From CAUZIB01 sp963578805 (GTDB taxonomy: Bacteria; Acidobacteriota; Vicinamibacteria; Vicinamibacterales; UBA8438): 64,000 bases of DNA. The position numbers and the translations under genes are program-made. Positions 43,275 through 52,200 of this stretch are shown one piece after another (positions within the stretch are counted from its first letter, which is position 1; every line of letters begins with the position of its first letter). Below the pieces are notes generated by a model. The model saw nothing but the letters and a program-made list of their open reading frames with translations. It was not told the origin of the DNA and did no database searches. Location: the NCBI GenBank assembly GCA_963578805.1, contig CAUZDY010000013.1, forward strand, positions 4,073-68,072, in the 5' to 3' direction.

Positions 43275-44624
43275 ATGAAAAAAGTTCAGTTTGTTCTCTC
43301 TTGTGTGCTGGGATTGTTGCTCACGACAGTGGGGACCAGCTTTACACAGGGTCCGTCTGTTGATGACCCGGAGTTAATACCTGAAGTTGACACAACTGAG
43401 GAATCAACAGAGAACGAAGAAGAAACCGAAGAAACCCAGGCCGATGTTGAAGAACTGGAACGTCGCGTCGACCTACTCGCGGAAGAACTGGAGCGGCTTC
43501 GTAGCGGCGAAGGTGAGAGGGAGTTAAGTGCTGACGATGCACGGGCCATAGGTTTGGCCCCCTTTGCTGCAGCAGTGTTTCGTGCCAATCGAGGTCTTTC
43601 AATAGCTGGTTACGGAGAGTTCCTCTACGAGAACTACGCGTCGGAAAAACAGAGCGGTGCCCTGGGCGGGAAGGGGTCTCAGTTTGATGCACTTCGCGCC
43701 ATTATCTACACCGGGTACCGTTTCAACGATAAGTTTGTTTTTAATTCTGAGATTGAAATTGAGCACGCGACAGAAGCATATTTGGAGTTCGCTTACGTCG
43801 ATTATCAAGCGACGGAAAGTTTCGGTATTCGAGGTGGTATGTTGCTCGTTCCAATGGGGTTGGTCAACGAATTTCACGAACCCACGGTATTTATGGGGAC
43901 GGAGCGGCCGTTCACAGAAAACAAAATTATTCCTTCAACGTGGCGCGAGAATGGAGCTGGTGTTTACGGTACTTTTGACAGAGTGTCCTTCCGTTTGTAT
44001 GCCGTAAATGGATTTAACGGTGACAAATTCTCATCGGGTGGATTACGCGGAGGTCGGCAAAAAGGCGGCAAAGCTAAAGCTGACAATTTTGCTGTGACGG
44101 GCCGGCTGGATATTGCTCCGACGCCTGGGATTTTTTTTGGCGGCAGTTTCTATCGGGGTGGTTCGGCGCAGGGCAGCTTGGGTGACGATGGGCTCGAGAC
44201 CACCATTCTTGATCTGCATGGTCAGGCCCAGGTGCGTGGCTTCGATATTCGTGGTCTCTATGCGACGGCGAGCATTGACGACGCTATAAATTTTAATCAG
44301 AAGAAAGGGCTCTCTGGTTCACAAGGACTTGCCGAAAAGATGGAAGGTGGTTACATCCTTTTCGGCTATAACGTGTTGTCACAGATATCCAATGTTGGCG
44401 GTCCTGCCTTCACGCCTTATATCAAGTTTGAGCGGGTGGATACTCAAGCGAAGATGCCGGCAGGGTACAGCAGGAGTCTCTCAACATTGAATAACTTTCG
44501 AACAGTTGGCGTTGAGTTCAAGCCTATTCCAAATGTTGTGGTCAAGATGGATCGTATGTGGGTCACCAATGATGCTAAATCTGGCCTTGATCAGTTCAAC
44601 CTCAATCTTGGGTACGGGTTCTGA
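43275..44624 (+). CDS. Outer-membrane porin with N-terminal coiled coil
   Basis: A 449-residue protein. After a signal peptide (M-K-K-V-Q-F then a hydrophobic run to about residue 25) comes an acidic, Glu/Thr-rich segment (about 30-60), then a coiled coil (V-E-E-L-E-R-R-V-D-L-L-A-E-E-L-E). The remaining ~350 residues alternate as a beta-barrel (F-A-Y-V-D-Y-Q-A, F-N-L-N-L-G-Y-G-F) ending in the C-terminal Phe typical of outer-membrane proteins. The overall form recalls OprO/P-like or DcaP-like trimeric porins. It heads an operon with flavin electron-transfer genes. It is more AT-rich than its neighbours, suggesting acquisition. Its cargo is unknown. Confidence 0.78.
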   Translation: MKKVQFVLSCVLGLLLTTVGTSFTQGPSVDDPELIPEVDTTEESTENEEETEETQADVEELERRVDLLAEELERLRSGEGERELSADDARAIGLAPFAAAVFRANRGLSIAGYGEFLYENYASEKQSGALGGKGSQFDALRAIIYTGYRFNDKFVFNSEIEIEHATEAYLEFAYVDYQATESFGIRGGMLLVPMGLVNEFHEPTVFMGTERPFTENKIIPSTWRENGAGVYGTFDRVSFRLYAVNGFNGDKFSSGGLRGGRQKGGKAKADNFAVTGRLDIAPTPGIFFGGSFYRGGSAQGSLGDDGLETTILDLHGQAQVRGFDIRGLYATASIDDAINFNQKKGLSGSQGLAEKMEGGYILFGYNVLSQISNVGGPAFTPYIKFERVDTQAKMPAGYSRSLSTLNNFRTVGVEFKPIPNVVVKMDRMWVTNDAKSGLDQFNLNLGYGF

Positions 44625-44635
44625 TACGAGGAAAC

Positions 44636-45208
44636 ATGCAACCTTTACTGTCTGCAAGAAACTCCGGACGATGGCTTGTGTTGATCGCCTGTGGTCCTCT
44701 TGCCGTCAGTACACTGGACGCGCAGCTTGGACTGGTCACACGTGAAGAGGCTCTTGCGTCGGTGTTTCCTGACGCAACTGTGGTCGCCGAACGCATTTTC
44801 TTAACAGAGGAGCAGGTTGAGCGCATCACGACGCTCTCACGGGTTGATCTGGATGTAAAAATCTATGCGCGGTATACGGCTTCAAGAAGCGGAGTTGTTG
44901 TGGGTCGTGCCTATATTGACACGCATCAGGTTCGAACAAAAAAGCAAAGCTTGCTTGTATCGCTTGATGTAAATGGGCGTGTTCGAAGAATTGACGTAAC
45001 AGCGTTTCTAGAGCCGCCCGATTACATTGCGAAACCTTCGTGGATGCGCCAATTTGACGGCAAACCCTTAAACAGTGATCTCGCGATTCAGCGGTCAATT
45101 CGCCCAATTGCTGGCGCAACGTTAACCGCACAGGCAGTGAACCAGGCGGTCAGGCGGGTGATGGCAATTGATCAGGTACTCACGGCTGAAGTGGAGGCAA
45201 CGCCATGA
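44636..45208 (+). CDS. FMN-binding domain protein, covalently flavinylated
   Basis: A 190-residue exported protein: signal peptide about residues 11-30, then an FMN_bind domain. Near the C-terminus R-P-I-A-G-A-T-L-T is the flavinylation motif of NqrC/RnfG-type proteins, with T164 as the expected FMN attachment site. The first Ser of the canonical S-G-A-T is replaced by Ala. ApbE, which makes this bond, is encoded two genes on. An AGGA site precedes the ATG. It probably shuttles electrons in the periplasm, receiving them from the membrane protein encoded next. Confidence 0.85.
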   Translation: MQPLLSARNSGRWLVLIACGPLAVSTLDAQLGLVTREEALASVFPDATVVAERIFLTEEQVERITTLSRVDLDVKIYARYTASRSGVVVGRAYIDTHQVRTKKQSLLVSLDVNGRVRRIDVTAFLEPPDYIAKPSWMRQFDGKPLNSDLAIQRSIRPIAGATLTAQAVNQAVRRVMAIDQVLTAEVEATP

Positions 45209-45678
45209 CTTGGTGGGAGCGGTGGGGATTCAATGTATTCCACGTCATTGTGGCGCTGAGCGGCGTAGTGTACTTCTGCATGAAATACCTAATGGTAACT
45301 GATGATCCTTTCGCGATCGTTAATCATCCGTGGGAGTCAATGATGTTGTCACTACATGTGATAGCCGCACCGTTTTTCGTTGCCTTTTTCGGCATGCTGT
45401 TTCGGTCGCATTCCCTCAGGAAGATCCTGTCACCGAACCTGGAAAATAGACGAACTGGATGGACTTCACTCATTAGTTTTTCGGCGATGGCTATTTCTGG
45501 CTATCTCATTCAGGTAGCGGCGACACCAGTACTGATTTCTGTTTCTATTTGGACGCATGTCCTGACGAGTACGGTCTTCCTTATTGGTTACACCGTTCAC
45601 TTGGTTATCGGATACCGCATTAATCGATTTTCGACTGGGACACCCGACACCGCTGTTCCTGAAGCTGCCCGCCTATAG
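45205..45678 (+). CDS. Four-helix cytochrome-b-like membrane protein (DUF4405-like)
   Basis: A 157-residue protein with four transmembrane helices (about 10-30, 47-66, 88-108 and 113-137). Histidines lie within or at the ends of helices: H13, H51, H118 and H132. This is the pattern of bis-haem-b membrane proteins that carry electrons from quinol or cytoplasmic donors across the membrane. Its start overlaps the FMN-binding gene by four bases. I infer that it reduces the flavoprotein. Haem binding is not proven by sequence alone. Confidence 0.72.
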   Translation: MTWWERWGFNVFHVIVALSGVVYFCMKYLMVTDDPFAIVNHPWESMMLSLHVIAAPFFVAFFGMLFRSHSLRKILSPNLENRRTGWTSLISFSAMAISGYLIQVAATPVLISVSIWTHVLTSTVFLIGYTVHLVIGYRINRFSTGTPDTAVPEAARL

Positions 45679-45680
45679 CT

Positions 45681-46682
45681 ATGAAGGTGTTTGCCGCAGG
45701 TATGCTCCTATGCCTCGCTACCACTGTGTACCAACCTGACTCGAACAATGTTCGCGTTGAGCGAATGGCCTTCTTGATGGGAACCGTTGCGACGTTAGTC
45801 GTTGAAGCAAATGACAGGAGCGTTGGGATCAACCGACTCGATCGGATGGTTCGAGTGGTAGAGGAGACAGAGGCTGCACTGAGTACCTGGCAGGACGATA
45901 GTGTGCTCAGTGCACTAAATCGGCAACCGGTTGAGACTTGGTTGCCGTTGCCCGAGGAGGTCTGTGTTTTACTCGATCAGGTGGCCACTTGGCACAGTGT
46001 TACTGAGGGTAGATTCGATCCAGCAGTGGGGCGGCTTATGGAGGCGTGGGCGCTTCGAGGAGACGGACGCTTGCCGGATCCCGATACGTTCGCCTCTGCA
46101 AAAGCTCGCTCTGGTTTCCAGCACGTTTCCATCGATTTAGGGCGCTGCGCAGCTTCGCGATTCGCTGATGTTAGGTTAGATGCCGGTGGATTTGGAAAAG
46201 GTGCTGCACTTGACCGAGTGCGGCGTGCTGAACATGCGGAATCAGGTGCTTGGATGATCGATTTTGGTGGCCAAATTGCGGTTTCGTCGGAAGGTGATTG
46301 GCCGGTGGCGCTTGCCCATCCAGAACTGCGGGAAATTCCGGTGGTGGAGTTTCTTCTCGGCGAGGGGTCAATCGCCACGACGGGTGGGTCAGAACGTGAT
46401 GTTCTCATTGATGGCAACTTTCGAATCGGCCACGTTATTGACCCCCGCAATGGGATGCCGGTGAGCCGTTCTATGTCGGTCACCGTCTGGCATCAAGATG
46501 CGTTGGCTGCCGATATTCTGTCAACGGCGCTCTATGTAATGGGAATTGACGAGGGACGAGATTGGGCCGAGGCACACGGAATTGCGGCTTGCTTCGTCGT
46601 TCCTCATGAATCCGGCGCGTTTTCGTCAGGAGACGGTGTGGACATCGTGACCACGACCCCCTTCCGTCTCAGATTCTTCTAG
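45681..46682 (+). CDS. apbE: FAD:protein FMN transferase ApbE
   Basis: A 333-residue exported enzyme that attaches FMN from FAD to Thr/Ser of FMN-binding domains. Motifs are M-G-T-V-A-T near residue 34, S-T-W-Q-D-D-S-V-L-S-A-L-N near 71, D-A-G-G-F-G-K-G-A-A-L-D near 172, and the Mg-site region G-G-S-E-R-D with H-V-I-D-P-R-N-G near 255. The N-terminus is a signal-like stretch. It follows two bases after the membrane protein and completes the flavinylation module. The last 57 bases overlap the convergent nhaC-type gene. Confidence 0.9.
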   Translation: MKVFAAGMLLCLATTVYQPDSNNVRVERMAFLMGTVATLVVEANDRSVGINRLDRMVRVVEETEAALSTWQDDSVLSALNRQPVETWLPLPEEVCVLLDQVATWHSVTEGRFDPAVGRLMEAWALRGDGRLPDPDTFASAKARSGFQHVSIDLGRCAASRFADVRLDAGGFGKGAALDRVRRAEHAESGAWMIDFGGQIAVSSEGDWPVALAHPELREIPVVEFLLGEGSIATTGGSERDVLIDGNFRIGHVIDPRNGMPVSRSMSVTVWHQDALAADILSTALYVMGIDEGRDWAEAHGIAACFVVPHESGAFSSGDGVDIVTTTPFRLRFF

Positions 46683-48125
46683 CCTTTGAATGCTAATACC
46701 GGTGAAGCCGTACACGGCTGCTACAAGCGGGGTCAGGATATTGAAGAAGGCAAATGGCGCGTAGGTGAGTGTGGAGACACCCAGTGTTTGAGCCATGAAC
46801 GCACCACAGGTGTTCCACGGGACAAGCGCCGATGTCAGGGTACCGGCGTCCTCGAGCGTTCGTGACAGGTTCTTCGGATCCAGCCGCTGGCGTCTGTATT
46901 CATCGCGAAACATCCGACCCGGAAGAACAATCGCGATGTACTGATCCGAGGCCAGTACGTTCATCCCAAATGAGGTGCCGAGCGTGGTCGCGATGAGGCT
47001 GCCTGGCCCGCGAACGGCCGTGAGGATTCGTGCGGCAATGACCTGAAGGAGCCCCGTGGTTTCCATCACTGCACCGAAGATCATGGCCGTCATGATCAAC
47101 CAGACCGTCATCAGCATGCTGGCCATTCCGCCACGGGACAGTAGCTCGTCAAGCGTGCTATTGCCCGACTGAAGCTCGAAGCCTCCATACATCGCGACCC
47201 ACACCCCTTTAATGAGCGAGACCCACTCCGGCAGGTCACTGGCGCCCATGTAAGTGAGCACCGTGGTGCGCTGGAACACAACTGCGAACACGCCACCGAG
47301 TAACGTCCCTATCAGGAGGGCTGGGAACGCTGGGACCCTCCGAATCACCAGAGCGAGCACGACAATGACAGGAATCAGAAGGTGAGGCCCAATCACGAAC
47401 TGCGTCTCGAGGACACCAAGGACGGAATCGAGTTTCGCTGTGTCGTCGGGTATGGGTGTGAAAAATCCCGCCGCCAGAAAGAGAATGAGGGCGGCTGCGA
47501 AACTCGGCGCCGTCGTCCACACCATGTGTCGAATGTGCGCGACCAGGTCGGTTCCTGCGACCGCAGGTGCGAGGTTGGTCGTGTCGGACAGCGGAGACAT
47601 CTTGTCGCCAAAATATGCTCCGGAGACCACGGCGCCGCCGGCCAGTCCCATATGAAGGCTCTGAGTCGTCGCGATTCCGATCAAGGCGATCCCGATGGTG
47701 CCTACGGTTGTCCACGAGCTGCCTGTCGCGGTGGCCACCACAGCGCAGATGAGGCATGCGGCCGCGTAGAACAGCGACGGCGAGAGAATCGAGAGTCCGT
47801 AGTAGATCATCGTCGGCACGACTCCGGCGAGGATCCAGGTCCCGATTACCGATCCCACGACCAGCAGGATGAGGATGGCCCCCATCGAGACCGACAGACC
47901 TCGGCTGATGCCGGCTTCGAGATCCTTCCAGGGGTGTCCGTTGAAGAAGCCGATAGCTAAACAGAGACCTGACCCGAGAATGAGCGCGATTTGATTCGGT
48001 CCGGATGACGACTGGCCACCAAACAGATACACCGAAGACGACAGCATGCCGATCAGAAAACAGACAGGGGCCATCGCCTGCCAGATGTTCGGAGTGCGTC
48101 GAGGTGACGGATTATCGTTATTCAT
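46626..48125 (-). CDS. Na+/H+ antiporter, NhaC family
   Basis: A 499-residue inner-membrane protein with about twelve helices. NhaC-family motifs are visible: G-S-S-W-T-T-V-G-T-I-G near residue 145 and G-A-Y-F-G-D-K-M-S-P-L-S-D-T-T-N-L-A near 180. The related NhaC-type transporters can exchange Na+/H+ or malate-H+/Na+-lactate. The 3' end overlaps apbE on the opposite strand. The ATG at 48125 was preferred to a GTG two codons upstream. Confidence 0.88.
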   Translation of the reverse strand: MNNDNPSPRRTPNIWQAMAPVCFLIGMLSSSVYLFGGQSSSGPNQIALILGSGLCLAIGFFNGHPWKDLEAGISRGLSVSMGAILILLVVGSVIGTWILAGVVPTMIYYGLSILSPSLFYAAACLICAVVATATGSSWTTVGTIGIALIGIATTQSLHMGLAGGAVVSGAYFGDKMSPLSDTTNLAPAVAGTDLVAHIRHMVWTTAPSFAAALILFLAAGFFTPIPDDTAKLDSVLGVLETQFVIGPHLLIPVIVVLALVIRRVPAFPALLIGTLLGGVFAVVFQRTTVLTYMGASDLPEWVSLIKGVWVAMYGGFELQSGNSTLDELLSRGGMASMLMTVWLIMTAMIFGAVMETTGLLQVIAARILTAVRGPGSLIATTLGTSFGMNVLASDQYIAIVLPGRMFRDEYRRQRLDPKNLSRTLEDAGTLTSALVPWNTCGAFMAQTLGVSTLTYAPFAFFNILTPLVAAVYGFTGISIQRLEESETEGGRGHDVHTVS

Positions 48126-48308
48126 TCGCACCCAAGATGATAATCGTCTAGGCCGTCGAGTCGTTCATCGCCGTCAACATCCGAGAGTCCGACGCTTGCC
48201 AATTGCGTTCGAGCTTTGGCAAGGTCGAAATCATACACAGGCGTAGCCGGTCTCGCGAGTCTTTCCGAGGCGATCAATTTGCTCAGCACTATACTTGTCG
48301 ACAGATTC

Positions 48309-49583
48309 GTGAAATACGCCATCGTGACCTTCGGGTGCCGCGTCAATCAGGCCGACTCAATTGACATCGAGCGCCAACTTCGGGCCCAAGGCGGTCGACC
48401 GGTCGACGCCGAGGAGGCGGAGCTCGTCATCGTCAATACCTGTTCGGTGACGGCTACGGCTGACCGTGGCGCGCGCCAGATCATTCGGCGGATCGCGCGT
48501 AAGAACCCGAGCGCCCGTATCGTAGCCACCGGCTGTTACGCAACACGAGCGAAATTCGAGCTGGCCTCGCTGCCCAATGTGACGGCCGTGGTGTCGAATT
48601 CGCAGAAGCTGACGTTCGTCGCCACGGTGGATCCGTGGCGCCTCAACGACGAGCCGACGACGGCAGATCGGTTCGGCGACGGCGACGGCTCATGCGGCGA
48701 GAAGATCCGTCCCGGTTCCGGTCGTACCACCTACACGCTACGGGTGCAAACGGGGTGTGACGAGGTCTGCGCCTATTGCATCATCCCGTCGACTCGGGGT
48801 TCCGGTCGGAGTATGTCGGTGAGCCATGTGCTCGAAGAGGTCGATCGCGTCGTGGCCGAGGGCTTCAAGGAAGCCTCGCTCACAGGTGTGCATATCGGGT
48901 CCTATGGCCGTGATTTGTCTCCACGCACGAGCTTGCTCGAGCTTGTTCGCGCGCTCGATACCCATCCCAGTGATCTGCGGTTTCGGATCAGTTCGCTCGA
49001 GCCGATGGACTGCAGCGAGGCGATTGTTGACCTCGTGGCGAGAAGTGGCCGATTCGCTCCGCACTTCCACTTGCCTCTCCAGAACGCGAGCGACCGGGTG
49101 CTACAGGCCATGCGGCGTCCGTATTCGCGCGGCTACTATCAATGTCTCGTCGACACGATTCGCGGCCGAATACCGCATGCAGGAATCGGGTCAGATCTGG
49201 TTGTGGGTTTTCCCGGTGAGGCGGTAGAGGATTTTGAGGAAAATCTTGAGTATCTCTCCGCAAGCCCACTGACTTACCTTCACGTTTTTCCGTACTCTGA
49301 CCGGCCAGGCACTGATGCGAGCGGCCTGGCTGGGAAGGTAGATGGGAAGACGGTTCGGGAGCGCGCCCGAGCGATCCGGGCTGTTGGGAGCGAGCTAGCA
49401 GCACGTTTCCGGATGTCGCAGCTTGGGACCATTCGGCCTGCCTTGACGATCGACAGTGGCAGAGTCGCTGTCACTGACAACTACTTAAAGGTGCGAATTC
49501 AGGCCAGCCAACCTGAGAACCAGCGCGTGCGTGTTCGGATTATCTCGGCCGGTGAGCCACCCTCCGGCGAGCTCGTTGCCTAA
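48309..49583 (+). CDS. mtaB: tRNA t6A37 methylthiotransferase MtaB
   Basis: A 424-residue radical-SAM enzyme that adds a methylthio group to t6A37 of tRNA. The N-terminal UPF0004 domain has cluster cysteines C10, C45 and C76; the radical-SAM triad is C150-x3-C154-x2-C157; a TRAM-like C-terminus follows. The opening V-K-Y-A-I-V-T-F-G-C-R-V-N-Q is typical of MtaB rather than MiaB or RimO. The GTG at 48309 is the best start. No ribosome-binding site precedes it, but a TATACT hexamer lies about a dozen bases upstream, so the transcript may be nearly leaderless. Confidence 0.9.
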   Translation: MKYAIVTFGCRVNQADSIDIERQLRAQGGRPVDAEEAELVIVNTCSVTATADRGARQIIRRIARKNPSARIVATGCYATRAKFELASLPNVTAVVSNSQKLTFVATVDPWRLNDEPTTADRFGDGDGSCGEKIRPGSGRTTYTLRVQTGCDEVCAYCIIPSTRGSGRSMSVSHVLEEVDRVVAEGFKEASLTGVHIGSYGRDLSPRTSLLELVRALDTHPSDLRFRISSLEPMDCSEAIVDLVARSGRFAPHFHLPLQNASDRVLQAMRRPYSRGYYQCLVDTIRGRIPHAGIGSDLVVGFPGEAVEDFEENLEYLSASPLTYLHVFPYSDRPGTDASGLAGKVDGKTVRERARAIRAVGSELAARFRMSQLGTIRPALTIDSGRVAVTDNYLKVRIQASQPENQRVRVRIISAGEPPSGELVA

Positions 49584-50654
49584 CTATCTGTTCATCCGTG
49601 CCGCCAGGGCCGGCGACGCCGCGCTGCCCTCGACGATTAGCTGACCGCAGGCAGCTCGGATGTCGCGTCCGCGACTCTTTCGGACCGAGACCGTTGCACC
49701 CTGGTTAGTCAACGTCCGCGCAAACTGATCGATGCGAGCATCGGAAGGCCGCCGAAACGGAATGCCGGGCGCCTCGTTTAGCGGAATCAGGTTAATTTTG
49801 GACCGAATGCCTCGGAGTAACGTTGCTAGACGATGAGCGTCACGGACAGAGTCGTTCACGCGGTCGAGCATGACGTATTCGAATGTGATTCGACGCCGCC
49901 GGGCGACGGGAAATTTCCGGCACGCCGCAATAATGTCCATCAGGGCATACGTGCGATTGACAGGAACGAGCTGCTCGCGAAGATCTTCAGTGGCAGCATG
50001 AAGCGACACGGCGATGTTTGGGATGACTGCTTCGTGTGCCAGCCGGGTGAGCCCGGCTGGCACACCGACCGTGGACAGGGTAATCCGACGCGACGGCATG
50101 GCGAATCCGCTTTCGGCGCTCAGAATTCTCAGCGCCTTCATCGTCGCGTCATAGTTGTGGAGGGGCTCGCCCATACCCATCAAGACCACATTGAAGCTGG
50201 TCTCTGCGAGCTCTAGCGTGTGCGCGAGCCGCCGGACTTGGCCGACGATTTCTCCCGCCGTCAGGTTGCGGGCGAGGCTCATCTTCCCGGTGAGGCAGAA
50301 GCCGCACCGCATCGCGCAACCCACCTGGGTCGATACGCAGAACGCCTGTCGTGGTGTGTCCGGGATGAACACCGACTCGACCAGCTGACCATCGTTCAGT
50401 CGCAGCAAAAGCTTCTCGGTGTCATCCGCAGAGCGCTGTCGTTTCTCTATGGTGGGCGTACTAACGACGAAGCTTTGTTCTAGCTGCTGTCGAAGGCTGA
50501 GCGAGAGGTCGGTCATCCGACCGAAATCTGAGACGCCTCGTCGGTAGATCCACTGGTATATTTGGCGGGCGTGAAACTGTTGAACACCGAGTTGCCCGAT
50601 GGCAACTTCGAGTTCGGCGGGTTCTAGCTCTGATATGTCAATAGGTGACGTCAT
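49584..50654 (-). CDS. rlmN: Dual-specificity RNA methyltransferase RlmN
   Basis: A 356-residue radical-SAM enzyme that methylates C2 of A2503 in 23S rRNA and of A37 in some tRNAs. The cluster motif is C113-x3-C117-x2-C120 (C-A-M-R-C-G-F-C). G-M-G-E-P-L-H-N-Y near residue 160 is the SAM-binding motif. The C-terminal methyl-carrying Cys sits in R-A-A-C-G. The ATG at 50654 matches the family N-terminus; the frame extends 54 codons further without similarity. Convergent with mtaB, with no gap. Confidence 0.94.
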   Translation of the reverse strand: MTSPIDISELEPAELEVAIGQLGVQQFHARQIYQWIYRRGVSDFGRMTDLSLSLRQQLEQSFVVSTPTIEKRQRSADDTEKLLLRLNDGQLVESVFIPDTPRQAFCVSTQVGCAMRCGFCLTGKMSLARNLTAGEIVGQVRRLAHTLELAETSFNVVLMGMGEPLHNYDATMKALRILSAESGFAMPSRRITLSTVGVPAGLTRLAHEAVIPNIAVSLHAATEDLREQLVPVNRTYALMDIIAACRKFPVARRRRITFEYVMLDRVNDSVRDAHRLATLLRGIRSKINLIPLNEAPGIPFRRPSDARIDQFARTLTNQGATVSVRKSRGRDIRAACGQLIVEGSAASPALAARMNR

Positions 50655-50876
50655 CGTGCGAGTCCAGGAGGTGACGCAAGGCACTGAGGACAGGCATGTT
50701 AGCACGTCGTCTATGGTGTTCACACACTCTTTGGGAAGCGTGCAGCAGTTGAACGGCCGCCGCCATCGTGATATCATGACTCGGTCAGATCGTTCTCGTA
50801 ATCCCTTTCTGTACAACAGCTTGCGAGTGTCGCTTCAGCTTTAGATCCCAGGCGCCGCGAGGGCGATTTTTCCGAC

Positions 50877-52133
50877 ATGATCATTCGCGACGTCTTCTCC
50901 AGCGGCCTCCGTCTCCTCACGGAATCGATGCCGGATGCACGGTCGGCTAGTCTCGGCGTCTGGCTTGCTCGGGGCTCGCGTCACGAGGACCAGAGTCATG
51001 AGGGTATTGCCCATCTCGCCGAACATATGCTCTTTAAGGGGACGGCCCGGCGGTCGGCCCAGGATATCGCGCAGGAAGTGGACTCGATCGGCGGGCAGCT
51101 CGACGCCTTCACGGCCAAGGAGTACTGTAGCTATTACATCAAGGTCTTGGACGAACACTTGCCTCGGGCGGTCGATTTATTGGCCGACCTGGTGTTACGT
51201 CCCGAATTCCGCCAAGACGATCTTGAGAAGGAGAAGAGGGTCGTTCTTGAGGAAATCAAGATGGTCGAGGACATCCCAGATGACCTCGTCCATGAATTAT
51301 TCACCGAGACCTTTTGGCCCGAGCATCCCCTCGGTCGCTCTATCCTGGGGTCGCCTGATTCCGTCACCGGTATTTCCCAGGAGGCCCTGCGGGGCTTTTT
51401 TACGCGAACCTACGTCGGTAGCAACTTTGTCGTCACCGCGGCCGGTCATCTTGACCACGCGCGTCTACGCGATCTAATCGAAGAGGCGTTTGACCCGGTT
51501 CAGGTTGATCCTGACTCTCTCGATCTTCGACCGCCCCTCCCGAATCCGAGGCTCGTTGTCAAAGATAGGGAGTTGGAGCAGAGTCATCTGTGCCTTGGAA
51601 CCTGTGGATACCCGCAGGACCACGAAGACCGCTATGCGACCTACGTTCTGAACACCGTGCTCGGAGGTTCGATGAGTTCTCGTTTGTTTCAAAACGTGAG
51701 AGAGAAGCACGGCTTGGCATATGCCGTCAGCAGCGGACTAATGTCGTATCGCGACGCTGGCGTGCTTACAGTTTATGCGGGTTGTGACCCCGCGGCAGTC
51801 TCGCGCGTCATCGATTTGGTAGTCGCCGAACTCCGGACCCTGAGGTGCGATCCCGCACCTGATTCGGAGTTACAGCGCGCTAAAGATCATCTCAAGGGTA
51901 ATCTGGTACTCGGTTTGGAGAGCACGACCAGTCGCATGTCACAGCTGGCGCGTTCGGAGCTCTGTTTCGGCCGACAAATCGACCTCTCCGAGCACCTTGC
52001 GGCGATCGACGGCGTGGGTGCCGACGATGTTCAGCGACTAGCGGTCGATTTGTTTTCGAATGGATCACTCGGGGTGACGGTACTGGGACCGGCGAGCGCC
52101 GGGTCGGTATCGGAGTCCCAGCTTTTGCTGTGA
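50877..52133 (+). CDS. M16-family zinc peptidase (processing-peptidase-like)
   Basis: A 418-residue cytoplasmic protein without a signal peptide. The inverted zinc motif H46-L-A-E-H50 sits in G-I-A-H-L-A-E-H-M-L-F-K-G-T, and the distal Glu lies in the L-E-E-I-K-M-V-E-D region near residue 125. The C-terminal half contains the G-L-A-Y-A-V arginine/tyrosine motif region near residue 283. It resembles bacterial homologues of mitochondrial processing peptidase (such as YmxG). It probably degrades peptides. It precedes the WalJ-like and purine genes on the same strand. Confidence 0.9.
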   Translation: MIIRDVFSSGLRLLTESMPDARSASLGVWLARGSRHEDQSHEGIAHLAEHMLFKGTARRSAQDIAQEVDSIGGQLDAFTAKEYCSYYIKVLDEHLPRAVDLLADLVLRPEFRQDDLEKEKRVVLEEIKMVEDIPDDLVHELFTETFWPEHPLGRSILGSPDSVTGISQEALRGFFTRTYVGSNFVVTAAGHLDHARLRDLIEEAFDPVQVDPDSLDLRPPLPNPRLVVKDRELEQSHLCLGTCGYPQDHEDRYATYVLNTVLGGSMSSRLFQNVREKHGLAYAVSSGLMSYRDAGVLTVYAGCDPAAVSRVIDLVVAELRTLRCDPAPDSELQRAKDHLKGNLVLGLESTTSRMSQLARSELCFGRQIDLSEHLAAIDGVGADDVQRLAVDLFSNGSLGVTVLGPASAGSVSESQLLL

Positions 52134-52142
52134 TATGACCCA

Positions 52143-52166
52143 GCGAGTCGGCTGTAGCCGACTCGC
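52143..52166. repeat. Perfect intergenic palindrome
   Basis: An 11-base-pair perfect inverted repeat with a two-base centre (52143-52153 and 52156-52166) just after the M16 peptidase gene. No T-run follows on either side. It may protect the mRNA 3' end or act as a weak terminator. Its shape (long arms, two-base centre) is like the hairpin at 43108-43139. Confidence 0.55.
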
Positions 52167-52200
52167 GAAACGTCGGTGTTGAGGAGCGTTCACCATCGCA

